From an uncultured Gammaproteobacteria bacterium (lineage in GTDB: Bacteria; Pseudomonadota; Gammaproteobacteria; Rariloculales; Rariloculaceae), in contig CAMPKU010000088.1 of assembly GCA_946887385.1 (NCBI GenBank), forward strand, positions 1 through 15,830: a stretch of DNA of 15,830 nucleotides, written 5' to 3'. The position numbers and the translations under genes are program-made. This document shows positions 8,016 through 15,170 of the stretch, piece after piece (within the stretch, counting starts at the first letter, position 1; each line of letters begins with the position of its first letter). Under the pieces are notes generated by a model. The model made no database searches and was not told where the DNA came from. It saw only the letters and a program-made list of their open reading frames with translations.

Positions 8016-8771
8016 GTGCTCTACATCTCTTCCACTCGATTGATGCGCGAATCCGAGCAGGCCGTGCGCGAGCACGCGTCGTCCGGCGACGAGATCCCGC
8101 GTCGAGCGTGCGCGCAGTTGCTGGCCAACGAGCCGCGCTACATGGAGTGGCACGCATGGCACGAAATCAAGATGCGCAACGTTGCCAACGCACGGCATCG
8201 CGACCCGCAGGTTCTCGGCCTTCGCGCCGTCGCCATCGAGCAAGTGCACCGCGCCGCGCTCGTCGACTATCTGCGCTTGGGCCGGATCACCGGCGCGAAC
8301 CGCGACCAGACGCTGGCCTTGTTCCACGGCGTCAGCGATTCGCGCGACGCCACGCTCGCCGCACACCGCAGCTACGTGCTCGCCGCATCGACGCGCGTGT
8401 GCGGGCAAGAGCTACTGCACCTCGTGGGCGATCGTGAGGGGCTGCAACTGCTACACCGCTACGAGCTCGCCTACGCGCAGTACTTCGCGATGTTCTGCGA
8501 CCGCGCGCGCTCGCTGCACACCGGCGAGCCCTACCTGCTGGGCTCGCTTTTGCCCGAGGTGAAAGGAGTCGCCGAGCGGCTTCGCCTGCAGCTCGTGGAC
8601 CGCGGCTTCCGTCTCACGCAGAACCGGCGACCGCCGGCCGCCGTAACGCACACTGAGTGGCTCGCTCGAACGCCTGCGCGAGCGAAAGCACCTCGAGGTC
8701 TCGCCCACGGCGGCCCACGATCTGCAGGCCCACCGGAAGGCCTTCCGGCGAGAAGCCGCACGGCACGCTGA
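8016..8771 (+). CDS. Hypothetical protein, family not recognised; 3' end overlaps the amidase gene
   Basis: A 251-residue open frame from GTG 8016; ATG 8043 (residue 10, MRESEQAVREH) is an alternative start and neither has a strong ribosome site. I do not recognise the family. The first 200 residues look like a soluble, mostly helical protein rich in Leu, Arg, Ala, His and Glu, for example RVCGQELLHLVGDREGLQLL and YELAYAQYFAMFCDRARSLH. There is no signal peptide, membrane helix or known catalytic motif. From about residue 200 the frame runs opposite the conserved C-terminus of the amidase, and its composition turns to Arg, Pro, Ala and Gly, typical of a shadow reading. The gene may therefore once have stopped near 8614. 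It follows the terminator at 7933, so it should have its own promoter. The coding call rests on length, composition and lack of any better frame. Confidence 0.6.
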   Translation: MLYISSTRLMRESEQAVREHASSGDEIPRRACAQLLANEPRYMEWHAWHEIKMRNVANARHRDPQVLGLRAVAIEQVHRAALVDYLRLGRITGANRDQTLALFHGVSDSRDATLAAHRSYVLAASTRVCGQELLHLVGDREGLQLLHRYELAYAQYFAMFCDRARSLHTGEPYLLGSLLPEVKGVAERLRLQLVDRGFRLTQNRRPPAAVTHTEWLARTPARAKAPRGLAHGGPRSAGPPEGLPARSRTAR

Positions 8772-10038
8772 TGGCCGGCAACCGGGTACAGCTGATCGCG
8801 TAGCAGGTGCCCATCCAGTCGACGTACGTGCGCATGGGCATTCCCGCGACCGTGCGCGGCCACTCGACCTCGACGGGGAACGGCAGCACCTGCACGGTGG
8901 GCAGCACCAGGAACTCATACGCCGCGAACAACGTTTCGAGGCGCGCATCGAGGGCCGCCTGCGTACGCGCGGCCCGCTCGAGATCGGCCGGCGTAAGTGC
9001 CAGCCCGCGCTCGGTGTTCCACACCACCGTGTCCTTCAGCTGCGCGCGGCCGCGTTCCAAGTCGCCGCGCAGAGCAGCCGCGTAACCCGCCGCTCGTAGA
9101 GTCTGAAACAGGTCGTCGACGCCGGCGAAATCCGGCTCCTCGTTGACCACCTGGCACTGAAGCGTCGTGAACACCTGGCGCGCCGCGTTGCACACCGCCG
9201 TCACGGCGGGCTCCACGGGATAGCGGCCGAGGCGCTCGCTGAAGGCGATGCGCGTGCCCGCGAAGTCGCGCTGCGGCACGTCGCCGAATGCAGCGCCCGG
9301 CTTCGGCAACGACAACGCGTCGCGCGGATCGGGGCCCGCCATCACGGACAGCAGCAGAGCCAAATCGTCTACGCTGCGCGCCATCGGGCCGTGCACGCCG
9401 AGCGTGTCATCGGGACGCGCGTGGAGGCGCGGCACGCGGCCCGGCGACGGCCTGAAGCCGACGACGTTGCAAAAGCTCGCGGGGTTACGCAGCGAGCCGC
9501 CCAAGTCCGTGCCGTCCGCGAGCGGCAACATGCCGCAGGCCAGTGCCACGGCGGCCCCGCCGCTGCTGCCGCCGCACGTCATTCGCAAGTCGTACGGATT
9601 GCGCGTGGCGCCGAACAGCGCGTTGAACGTCTGCGAGCCCGCGCCGAATTCCGGCGTGTTGGTCTTGCCGATGACAATGGCGCCCGCGCGCCGCAAGCGC
9701 TCGACGTAGAGCTCGTCCGAGGTCGGCACGAAGTTGCGATACAGCGTCGAGCCGAACGTGGTGCGCAGCCCGCGCGTGAGCGACAGGTCCTTGATCGCAA
9801 TCGGCAAACCTTGCAGCGGGCCCGGCGGGGAGCCGTTGGCGAGGCCGCGGTCGCACGCTTCGGCCTCCGCCAGCAGCTCGGCTGTAGAGCGCAGCGTGAC
9901 GATCGCGTTGACGCGCGGATTGACGCGTTCGATCTGCGCGAGAAACGCGCGCATCACCTCGACGGCCGAGAGCTCGCGCGCAGCCACCAGCTTTGCGAGC
10001 TGACGCGCGGAGGAAAAGACGATCTCAGCACCGGGCAC
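8614..10038 (-). CDS. Amidase signature family hydrolase
   Basis: Amide-bond hydrolase of about 474 aa. The frame is open up to 10164, but this would lie inside leuA; the GTG at 10038 (MPGAEIVFSSARQLAKLV) is 22 bp after the leuA stop and begins where family similarity begins. The Ser-cisSer-Lys triad is visible: Lys83 in PIAIKDLSL, cis-Ser158 in CGGSSGGAAVAL and nucleophile Ser182 in DGTDLGGSLRNPASF. The spacings of 75 and 24 residues equal those of mammalian fatty acid amide hydrolase. The tail has the familiar GLPVGLQIVGRRG. The substrate is unknown; a GatA role is less likely because no gatB or gatC is nearby. It probably shares a transcript with leuA. Its 3' end overlaps the convergent hypothetical gene by 158 bp. 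Confidence 0.93.
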   Translation of the reverse strand: MPGAEIVFSSARQLAKLVAARELSAVEVMRAFLAQIERVNPRVNAIVTLRSTAELLAEAEACDRGLANGSPPGPLQGLPIAIKDLSLTRGLRTTFGSTLYRNFVPTSDELYVERLRRAGAIVIGKTNTPEFGAGSQTFNALFGATRNPYDLRMTCGGSSGGAAVALACGMLPLADGTDLGGSLRNPASFCNVVGFRPSPGRVPRLHARPDDTLGVHGPMARSVDDLALLLSVMAGPDPRDALSLPKPGAAFGDVPQRDFAGTRIAFSERLGRYPVEPAVTAVCNAARQVFTTLQCQVVNEEPDFAGVDDLFQTLRAAGYAAALRGDLERGRAQLKDTVVWNTERGLALTPADLERAARTQAALDARLETLFAAYEFLVLPTVQVLPFPVEVEWPRTVAGMPMRTYVDWMGTCYAISCTRLPAISVPCGFSPEGLPVGLQIVGRRGRDLEVLSLAQAFERATQCALRRPAVAGSA

Positions 10039-10060
10039 GGTCGAGATCGCCTGCGCGGCG

Positions 10061-11743
10061 CTAGATCGCTTGCTTGAGCGCGTGGGCCGCGAGCGTGCGG
10101 CCGATCGCCGACAGCGTTGCTTGCAGCGACGCGAGCGAGGTGTCCTCGTCGATGCAGCAGGCACTCGCCTGCTGCCCGCCCGCTTCCACCGTCACCGACG
10201 CCAACGCCTTCGCCTCCGTGCCGGACGACATCGCGTGCTCGTCGAACTCGACGACCTCCACGCTCACGCCGAAGCGCCGGCTGACGGCGTCGATGAGCGC
10301 CTCGATGAGGCCCTGGCCGTCGCCGGTGAGCACCACCTCGCCACCGGCGGCCGCCAAGCGGAACTTGCCGTGCGTGCGCTGCGCTTCCGAGTGCAGATCG
10401 TAGCCCTGCAACTTCCACCCCTCGGGCACGCCGAGAAAGTGCTTCTCGAACAGCGCGCGGATCTGGCGCGACGAGATCTCTTCGCCCGAGGCGTCGGCTT
10501 GCATCTGCACGACGCGGCTCACGGCCGGGTGCAGCCACTTCGGCAGCGTCAGCCCATGGTCGCGTTCCAGCACCAGGGCCACCCCGCCCTTGCCGGACTG
10601 ACTGTTGATGCGCACGACCTCCTCGTACTTGCGGCCGAGATCGCGCGGATCGATGGGCAAGTACGCGACCGCCCAATGCGGCAGAGCCTGCTCGCGATGA
10701 AACGCCATCGACTTGCGGATGGCGTCCTGGTGGCTGCCGGAGAACGCCGCGTAAACGAGATCGCCGGCCCAGGGATGGCGCGGATGCACCGGCATGTCGG
10801 TGCAGCGCTTGTACACCTCGATGATGCGGCCCATCTCGGCGAGCTTGAGCTTCGGATCGATGCCTTGCGAGTACAGATTCATGGCCATCGTGACGATGTC
10901 CATGTTGCCCGTGCGCTCGCCGTTGCCGAACAGCGTGCCTTCGATGCGGTCGGCACCCGCGAGCAGGCCGAGCTCGCCGGCAGCGACGGCGCAGCCGCGA
11001 TCGTTGTGCGTATGCAGGCTCACGCGAATGTGCTCGCGCTGGGCTACATTGCGGCAGAAGTACTCCACCTGATCGGCGAACACGTTCGACGTCGTCATCT
11101 CGACGGTGGCCGGCAGATTCACGACCACCTTCTGGCCGCGCTGGGGCTGCCATACGTCGATGACGGCGCTGCAAACATCGACGGCGAACTCGGGCTCGGT
11201 GCTCGAGAAGCTCTCGGGCGAGTATTCGAACGTCCAGTCGACGTCCGGATGCCGCGCGGCCCCTTCCTTGAGCAGCCGCGCACCATTGACGGCGATGTCG
11301 ATGATCTCTTGCTTCCCGGCCTTGAACACCTGCTCGCGCTGCACGGGCGACGTGGAGTTATAGACGTGCACCACGGCGCGTTTGATGCCGCGCAGCGATT
11401 CGAACGTGCGCTCGATGAGCTCGCGGCGCGCTTGCGTCAGCACCTGCACCGCCACGTCGTCGGGGATCAGCTGCTTTTCGATGAGACGGCGCGCGAAGTC
11501 GTATTCCGTTTGCGACGCCGACGGAAAACCGATCTCGATTTCCTTGAAGCCGAGCTCCACGAGCAGCGTGAACATCTCGAGCTTCTTGGCCACCGACATC
11601 GGCTGCACGAGCGCCTGGTTGCCGTCGCGCAGATCGACGGAGCACCAGTCGGGCGCCCGCTCGATCACTCGGTTCGGCCACTGCCGATCCGGCAGCGAGA
11701 TCGGCCGGTAGGCGCGGTACTTGCGGTAGTCGAAGTCGCTCAT
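10061..11743 (-). CDS. leuA: 2-isopropylmalate synthase
   Basis: First committed step of leucine synthesis: condenses acetyl-CoA with 2-oxoisovalerate. 560 aa, the longer form of LeuA. The ATG at 11743 (MSDFDYRKYRAYRPISLP) has AAAGGGA 8 nt upstream; an in-frame ATG at 11785 would sit almost at the probable transcription start and adds only a 14-residue unmatched stretch. The TIM-barrel domain holds CSVDLRDGNQAL (Arg39, Asp40), the metal-binding SLHTHNDRG (His244, His246) and the catalytic loop NGERTGNMD (274-282). The C-terminal regulatory domain (about 440-560) includes GDGQGLIEALIDAVSRRFG and would carry leucine feedback. The gene diverges from an Lrp/AsnC-type regulator and is followed by an amidase 22 bp downstream; other leu genes are not in the window. 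Confidence 0.97.
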   Translation of the reverse strand: MSDFDYRKYRAYRPISLPDRQWPNRVIERAPDWCSVDLRDGNQALVQPMSVAKKLEMFTLLVELGFKEIEIGFPSASQTEYDFARRLIEKQLIPDDVAVQVLTQARRELIERTFESLRGIKRAVVHVYNSTSPVQREQVFKAGKQEIIDIAVNGARLLKEGAARHPDVDWTFEYSPESFSSTEPEFAVDVCSAVIDVWQPQRGQKVVVNLPATVEMTTSNVFADQVEYFCRNVAQREHIRVSLHTHNDRGCAVAAGELGLLAGADRIEGTLFGNGERTGNMDIVTMAMNLYSQGIDPKLKLAEMGRIIEVYKRCTDMPVHPRHPWAGDLVYAAFSGSHQDAIRKSMAFHREQALPHWAVAYLPIDPRDLGRKYEEVVRINSQSGKGGVALVLERDHGLTLPKWLHPAVSRVVQMQADASGEEISSRQIRALFEKHFLGVPEGWKLQGYDLHSEAQRTHGKFRLAAAGGEVVLTGDGQGLIEALIDAVSRRFGVSVEVVEFDEHAMSSGTEAKALASVTVEAGGQQASACCIDEDTSLASLQATLSAIGRTLAAHALKQAI

Positions 11744-11794
11744 CGTCGAAATCCCTTTGGCGTGCTGCGGCCATGGACAAATCATGAGCGGTCC

Positions 11795-11800
11795 ATTCTA
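11795..11800 (-). promoter_or_regulatory. leuA: Candidate -10 element of leuA
   Basis: TAGAAT on the minus strand matches the sigma-70 -10 at five of six bases and lies about 50 bp before the leuA ATG at 11743. No good -35 is seen, which would fit a promoter needing an activator. A second weak option, TAAAAT at 11863-11858, lies inside the dyad at 11851-11868. Confidence 0.35.
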
Positions 11801-11850
11801 GTGCCGCAGCTGGGGCAGAAAGACGCTATTTCTACTGAATCTGGAGCCCG

Positions 11851-11868
11851 TAGCGCAATTTTACGCTA
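11851..11868. promoter_or_regulatory. Dyad with AT-rich centre between leuA and the Lrp-type gene
   Basis: TAGCGCAATTTTACGCTA has 5-bp arms TAGCG/CGCTA around an AT-rich centre of 8 bp. This shape, a dyad with A/T in the middle, is what Lrp/AsnC-family proteins bind. It is therefore a likely site for the adjacent regulator, by inference. Confidence 0.5.
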
Positions 11869-11878
11869 TGCGACGCGC

Positions 11879-11894
11879 GAATATCGGCATATTC
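11879..11894. promoter_or_regulatory. Perfect dyad just upstream of the Lrp-type start codon
   Basis: GAATATCGGCATATTC has 6-bp arms and a 4-bp centre, and ends 10 bp before the GTG at 11905. It could be an autoregulatory operator or an mRNA hairpin over the ribosome site. Its centre is 27 bp from that of the dyad at 11851-11868. Confidence 0.55.
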
Positions 11895-11904
11895 TTGCGC
11901 CATT

Positions 11905-12393
11905 GTGCAAAACCTGGACTCTTTCGACCTCAAAATCCTGGCCGAGCTGCAGGCCGACGGCGGCGCCAGCAACCAGGAGATCGCCGAGCGCGTGGGTTTA
12001 TCCGCGTCGCCGTGCTCGCGCCGCATCCATCAGCTCGAGCGCTCGGGTGTCATCCGCGAGCGTGTGGTTCGGCTCGAGCCGCGCGCCGTCGGCCTCGATC
12101 TCACGGTGCTGATCCATATCCGCATGGACCGCCACACGCCCGAGCGGTTCGCGCAGTTCGAGAGCGCCGTGCGCGGCTACCCTGAGGTTCAGGAGTGCTA
12201 CCTGATCACGGGTCAGGAAGCGGACTACCAGCTCAAGATCAGCGTGCCGAACATGGACGAGTATCAGCGCTTCCTGCTCACCAAGATCACGCGCATCGAC
12301 GGCGTGATCGGCGTGCACTCCTCGTTCGTGCTGCGCAAAGCCGTCGATACCACGGCGTTGCCGCTGGCCTACGCCCGCGCTGCGGGGACGTGA
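11905..12393 (+). CDS. Lrp/AsnC-family transcriptional regulator
   Basis: Amino-acid-responsive DNA-binding protein of 162 aa, the normal family length. It starts with GTG (MQNLDSFDLKILAELQADG), the standard family opening. The helix-turn-helix is at residues 21-50 (NQEIAERVGLSASPCSRRIH), followed by LERSGVI and the C-terminal RAM domain (about 65-150) with ECYLITGQEADYQLKISVP, the ligand-binding and octamer-forming part. No ribosome site is visible before the GTG, and a perfect dyad lies immediately upstream. It diverges from leuA across 161 bp, so control of leuA and of itself is a fair guess; it may equally be a global Lrp or a specialised AsnC-like protein. Its stop TGA directly abuts the stop of the convergent acetyltransferase. 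Confidence 0.95.
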   Translation: MQNLDSFDLKILAELQADGGASNQEIAERVGLSASPCSRRIHQLERSGVIRERVVRLEPRAVGLDLTVLIHIRMDRHTPERFAQFESAVRGYPEVQECYLITGQEADYQLKISVPNMDEYQRFLLTKITRIDGVIGVHSSFVLRKAVDTTALPLAYARAAGT

Positions 12394-12936
12394 TCAACGG
12401 CCGCCTTGCCAGTCGTCCTTGAGCAGGGCCCAACGCTCGTGATCGCGCCAGCGGTTGCCGATCTTCAGATAACCGCGAGCCGTGCCTTCGCGCCGGAATT
12501 CGAGGCCTTTGAGGAGTGACACGGAGCGGCGGTTGGCGGTTTGAACGTTGGCCTCGAGCCGGTGTAAGCCGAGCTCGCCGAACGCGAGCCCGATGACGAG
12601 CTGCAAGGCCTCTAGCATCAGGCCGCGACCGGCGTGCGGCACGAACGCGTAGTAGCCGAGCCGACCCGACAGCTCCGAGCCACGCACGATGTCGTTGATG
12701 TTGACCACGCCGGCCAAAGCGCCCGACTCCGCATCGACGACGAAGAACGACTCCTGATTGTCGCGGCGCGAGCGCCTCAAATAACTGCGATATTCGGCAG
12801 AGGTGGCGGCCGCGACCACGAACCCTCGGTGCAGCGGTCTGCTGCGAAGCGCGGCGTCGAGGTACTCCTGCTCGCGGCGGACGCTCGGGCGCTCGAGACG
12901 AATCCGCGGCGGCCGTTTACGTACACCGAGCCGCAC
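12394..12936 (-). CDS. GNAT-family N-acetyltransferase (RimJ/RimL type)
   Basis: Transfers an acetyl group from acetyl-CoA to an amine, possibly a protein N-terminus as in RimJ/RimL. The frame is open up to 13116, but that part lies inside secF; the GTG at 12936, overlapping the secF stop by one base (TAGTG), gives 180 aa, the normal length. Family-like sequence starts at once (RIRLERPSVRREQEYLDAAL, then SRPLHRGFV). The acetyl-CoA loop is PHAGRGLMLEALQL, followed by LHRLEANVQTANRRSVSLL and GLEFRREGTARGYLKIGNRW, all typical of this subgroup. The substrate is unknown. It is probably the last gene of the tatA-secF transcript and is translationally coupled to secF. Its stop abuts that of the Lrp-type gene. 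Confidence 0.9.
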   Translation of the reverse strand: MRLGVRKRPPRIRLERPSVRREQEYLDAALRSRPLHRGFVVAAATSAEYRSYLRRSRRDNQESFFVVDAESGALAGVVNINDIVRGSELSGRLGYYAFVPHAGRGLMLEALQLVIGLAFGELGLHRLEANVQTANRRSVSLLKGLEFRREGTARGYLKIGNRWRDHERWALLKDDWQGGR

Positions 12937-13871
12937 TACGGCAGCTCGTCGACCTTCACCTGCTTGGCTTCCAGGAAGTCGCTCTGCTGGATGTCGAGCA
13001 ACAGAGCCATCGAGCTTGCGACATAAATCGACGAATACGTGCCGATGAGGATGCCGATGATCAGCGTCACGGAAAAGCCCCAGAGCGTGTCTCCGCCGAG
13101 CAACATCAAGGCGCATAGCACGAGCAAGCTCGTCACACCGGTGACCAACGTACGCGCCAACGTCTGGTTCACGGATGCGTTGACGATTGCCTCGGCCGTG
13201 CCGCGCCGCATAATTTTGAAGTTATCGCGGATACGGTCGTAGACGACGATCGTGTCGTTCAGGGAGTAACCGAGCACGGCCAAGATCGAGCCGAGCACCG
13301 TGAGATCGAACTGCCAGCCCGCGAGGGCGAAGATGCCCGTGGTAACGAGAATGTCGTGCAGAGTGGCGACGATGGCGCCCACCGCCAGCTTCCAGCGGAA
13401 GCGCAGCATGACGTAGACGAATACCAGGATCAGCGCGAACAAGAGCGCGAGCCCCGCGTTCTCGAACAACTCTTCGCCAACCTGCGAGCCGACGTTCGCC
13501 GATTCACGGATCGTGACGTTCGGGTCCTGGTTGCGCAGCGTGGCGAGCACGCGATTCTGCACGGCCGCGATGGCCTCGGGACTGAGCTCGCCGCCTTGCT
13601 CACCCTCCGGAGGCGGTAAGCGGATCAGCACATTGGAGCCCGAGCTTTGCACCTGCGCCGACTCGAAGCCGGCGCCCGTCAGCTCTTCGCGGATTTCGCC
13701 GAGATCGGGCTGCGCCGAATACTCGGCCTCGACGAGAATGCCGCCCGTGAAATCGAGACCGTAATTCAGGCCGGGATAGAAAAGCGAAACGATCGCGAGC
13801 AGCGATATCAGCAACGACGCACTGAGGGCTAGTCGCCTGTGCTTGACGAAATTGAAATTAGGCGTGCGCAT
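12936..13871 (-). CDS. secF: Protein translocase subunit SecF
   Basis: Inner-membrane subunit of the SecDF complex, which uses the proton gradient to help pull proteins through SecYEG. 311 aa with six expected membrane segments. TM1 is at about 14-34, followed by the conserved YGLDFTGGILVE (37-48) and the periplasmic domain. The hallmark GYSLNDTIVVYDRIRDN (201-217) is in the membrane half, followed by ASVNQTLARTLVTGVTSLL (232-250). The ATG at 13871 begins MRTPNFNFVKHRRLALSAS, as in other SecF proteins; its ribosome site is weak. secD, which normally precedes secF, is not next to it here: the upstream gene is tatA, 60 bp away. The GNAT gene overlaps its stop codon. Confidence 0.97.
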   Translation of the reverse strand: MRTPNFNFVKHRRLALSASLLISLLAIVSLFYPGLNYGLDFTGGILVEAEYSAQPDLGEIREELTGAGFESAQVQSSGSNVLIRLPPPEGEQGGELSPEAIAAVQNRVLATLRNQDPNVTIRESANVGSQVGEELFENAGLALLFALILVFVYVMLRFRWKLAVGAIVATLHDILVTTGIFALAGWQFDLTVLGSILAVLGYSLNDTIVVYDRIRDNFKIMRRGTAEAIVNASVNQTLARTLVTGVTSLLVLCALMLLGGDTLWGFSVTLIIGILIGTYSSIYVASSMALLLDIQQSDFLEAKQVKVDELP

Positions 13872-13889
13872 GAGCCATACAAAGTCCGC

Positions 13890-13908
13890 GGAACGAACGC
13901 GCCGTTCC
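13890..13908 (-). promoter_or_regulatory. Hairpin in the tatA-secF gap
   Basis: GGAACG and CGTTCC pair over a 7-base loop in the leftward transcript between tatA and secF. There is no U tract, so it is not an ordinary terminator; it may stabilise or process the mRNA. It could also be chance in GC-rich sequence. Confidence 0.25.
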
Positions 13909-13931
13909 CGAGGAGGGGCGGAAAGCCGGAA

Positions 13932-14138
13932 TTACTTCTTTTCTTCGTCGCGCGTCAGTTGCTTCGGCGGAGCAGCGGCCTCGGTCTCGGCTTCGCCGGC
14001 CGTGGCCATGGCCTTGCGGAAGCTCTTCACGGCGCTACCGAGGTCGCCGCCGACATCCTTCAGCTTCTTGGTGCCAAAAATCAGCGCCACGATCACGAGA
14101 ATGATCAGTAGCTGCATTGGGCTCATCGCAAGACCCAT
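13932..14138 (-). CDS. tatA: Twin-arginine translocase pore subunit TatA
   Basis: Small membrane protein of 68 aa that oligomerises to pass folded proteins through the inner membrane. The frame stays open to 14321, but the ATG at 14138 has GGAGA with ideal spacing (GGAG, then 8 nt) and gives the normal TatA layout: a short N-terminus, one membrane helix [17 protein letters not shown], the hinge [16 protein letters not shown], an amphipathic helix with the TatA-typical KKL and VKSFRKAM, and a charged, disordered tail ending EEKK. TatB is less likely because of the short length and the FGTKKL hinge with following GGDLG. tatB and tatC are not adjacent. secF follows 60 bp downstream; uppP diverges from it across 216 bp. 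Confidence 0.93.
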   Translation of the reverse strand: MGLAMSPMQLLIILVIVALIFGTKKLKDVGGDLGSAVKSFRKAMATAGEAETEAAAPPKQLTRDEEKK

Positions 14139-14274
14139 AACACTTTCTCCACCGACGGCTGCTCGGAGCGCGTCGAAGCCCGCATTTTGCAGGGCGCGGT
14201 TCCCAAAAGCCAACTCGAGCTGCCGGCCGCCGGAATGCAGCCTTTCGACCGTGGGAGCTGCGCCCCGGTTCGCC

Positions 14275-14291
14275 GCACCGTGCACCGGTGC
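14275..14291. promoter_or_regulatory. Dyad in the tatA-uppP divergent gap
   Basis: GCACCG (14275-14280) and CGGTGC (14286-14291) form a 6-bp dyad around TGCAC. It lies in the 216-bp gap 14139-14354, which otherwise shows no gene or clear promoter. It could be an operator, but a dyad this short can arise by chance in GC-rich DNA. Confidence 0.25.
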
Positions 14292-14354
14292 CGTTACGGC
14301 CCCGTCATTCGCGGCTACCATACGCGCCGTGTTTCGCCTCCCCGGTCGGGCCTA

Positions 14355-15155
14355 ATGGATTCTTTGCAGATCGTCGTCCTCGCCATCGTTCAAGGAATCA
14401 CCGAGTTTTTGCCCATTTCGAGCTCCGGGCACCTGATTCTGGTGCCCTACTTCACCGGTTGGCCGGACCAGGGCCTCGACTTCGACCTCGCCGTCCACAT
14501 CGGCACGCTGACTGCGATCGTTGCCTACTTTAGGAAGACGCTCGCCGCGATGGCCCGCGATTGGGTGCTTTCGGTTAGGCAGCGCCGCGAGGTCGGCGAG
14601 AGCCGGCTCGCCTGGGCCGTGCTGTTCGGCACGATCCCGGCCGGCCTCGTCGGCTTGCTGTTCCGGCACGACATCGAGACCACGCTGCGCTCGCCGCTCG
14701 TGGTGGCCTGCACGACGATCGGCTATGCGCTGCTGCTGTTCGTGGCCGGCCGGCGCACGGGGCAACGCAACGAGCGCTCCGTCGGTTGGCTCGACGTGAT
14801 CGTCATCGGCTGTGCGCAAGCGCTCGCACTCGTGCCCGGCACCTCACGCTCCGGCGCTACGATCACGGCGGGCCTGTTCCTCGGCCTGTCGCGCGACGCG
14901 GCGGCGCGCTTTTCGTTCCTGCTGGCCGTGCCGGTGATGACGGCCGCCGGCCTCGCCGATGCGGTGGGCTACGCGACCGAGACGATTCCTGGATCCGTCG
15001 ACGTACGCGCCATCGCGCTCGGCTTCGTCATCTCGGCCGTTACCGGGTTGGCCTGCATCCACTACTTTCTAAAATGGCTGACGCGATTCGGCGTGCTGCC
15101 GTACGTGCTGTATCGCTTGGCGCTCGGCGCCGTGCTGTTAGTGTTGCTCGTTTAG
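14355..15155 (+). CDS. uppP: Undecaprenyl-diphosphate phosphatase UppP (BacA)
   Basis: Removes a phosphate from undecaprenyl diphosphate to recycle the lipid carrier for peptidoglycan and other envelope polymers; over-production is known to give bacitracin resistance. It is an inner-membrane protein of 266 aa, close to the usual 265-275. The ATG at 14355 gives the standard start MDSLQIVVLAIVQGITEFLP; the frame is open upstream to 14187 but that part has no family likeness. Catalytic motifs are visible: the Glu-containing GITEFLPISSSGH (residues 14-26, Glu17, Ser24, His26) and PGTSRSGATIT (161-171, Arg165), followed by GLSRDAAARFSFLLAVPVM. The ribosome site is weak. nhaB follows 15 bp downstream, so the two are probably co-transcribed. 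Confidence 0.97.
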   Translation: MDSLQIVVLAIVQGITEFLPISSSGHLILVPYFTGWPDQGLDFDLAVHIGTLTAIVAYFRKTLAAMARDWVLSVRQRREVGESRLAWAVLFGTIPAGLVGLLFRHDIETTLRSPLVVACTTIGYALLLFVAGRRTGQRNERSVGWLDVIVIGCAQALALVPGTSRSGATITAGLFLGLSRDAAARFSFLLAVPVMTAAGLADAVGYATETIPGSVDVRAIALGFVISAVTGLACIHYFLKWLTRFGVLPYVLYRLALGAVLLVLLV

Positions 15156-15170
15156 CGCGACAGGAACGTC

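Noticed and set aside
11744..11785. 14-residue N-terminal extension or leader peptide of leuA (MICPWPQHAKGIST)
   Set aside because: It has no leucine codons as an attenuator leader would, and the ATG at 11743 has the good ribosome site.
10070..12112. 680-codon open frame on the plus strand opposite leuA
   Set aside because: It mirrors leuA codon by codon, is extremely rich in Arg, His and Ala, and has no family likeness; this is a GC-rich shadow frame.
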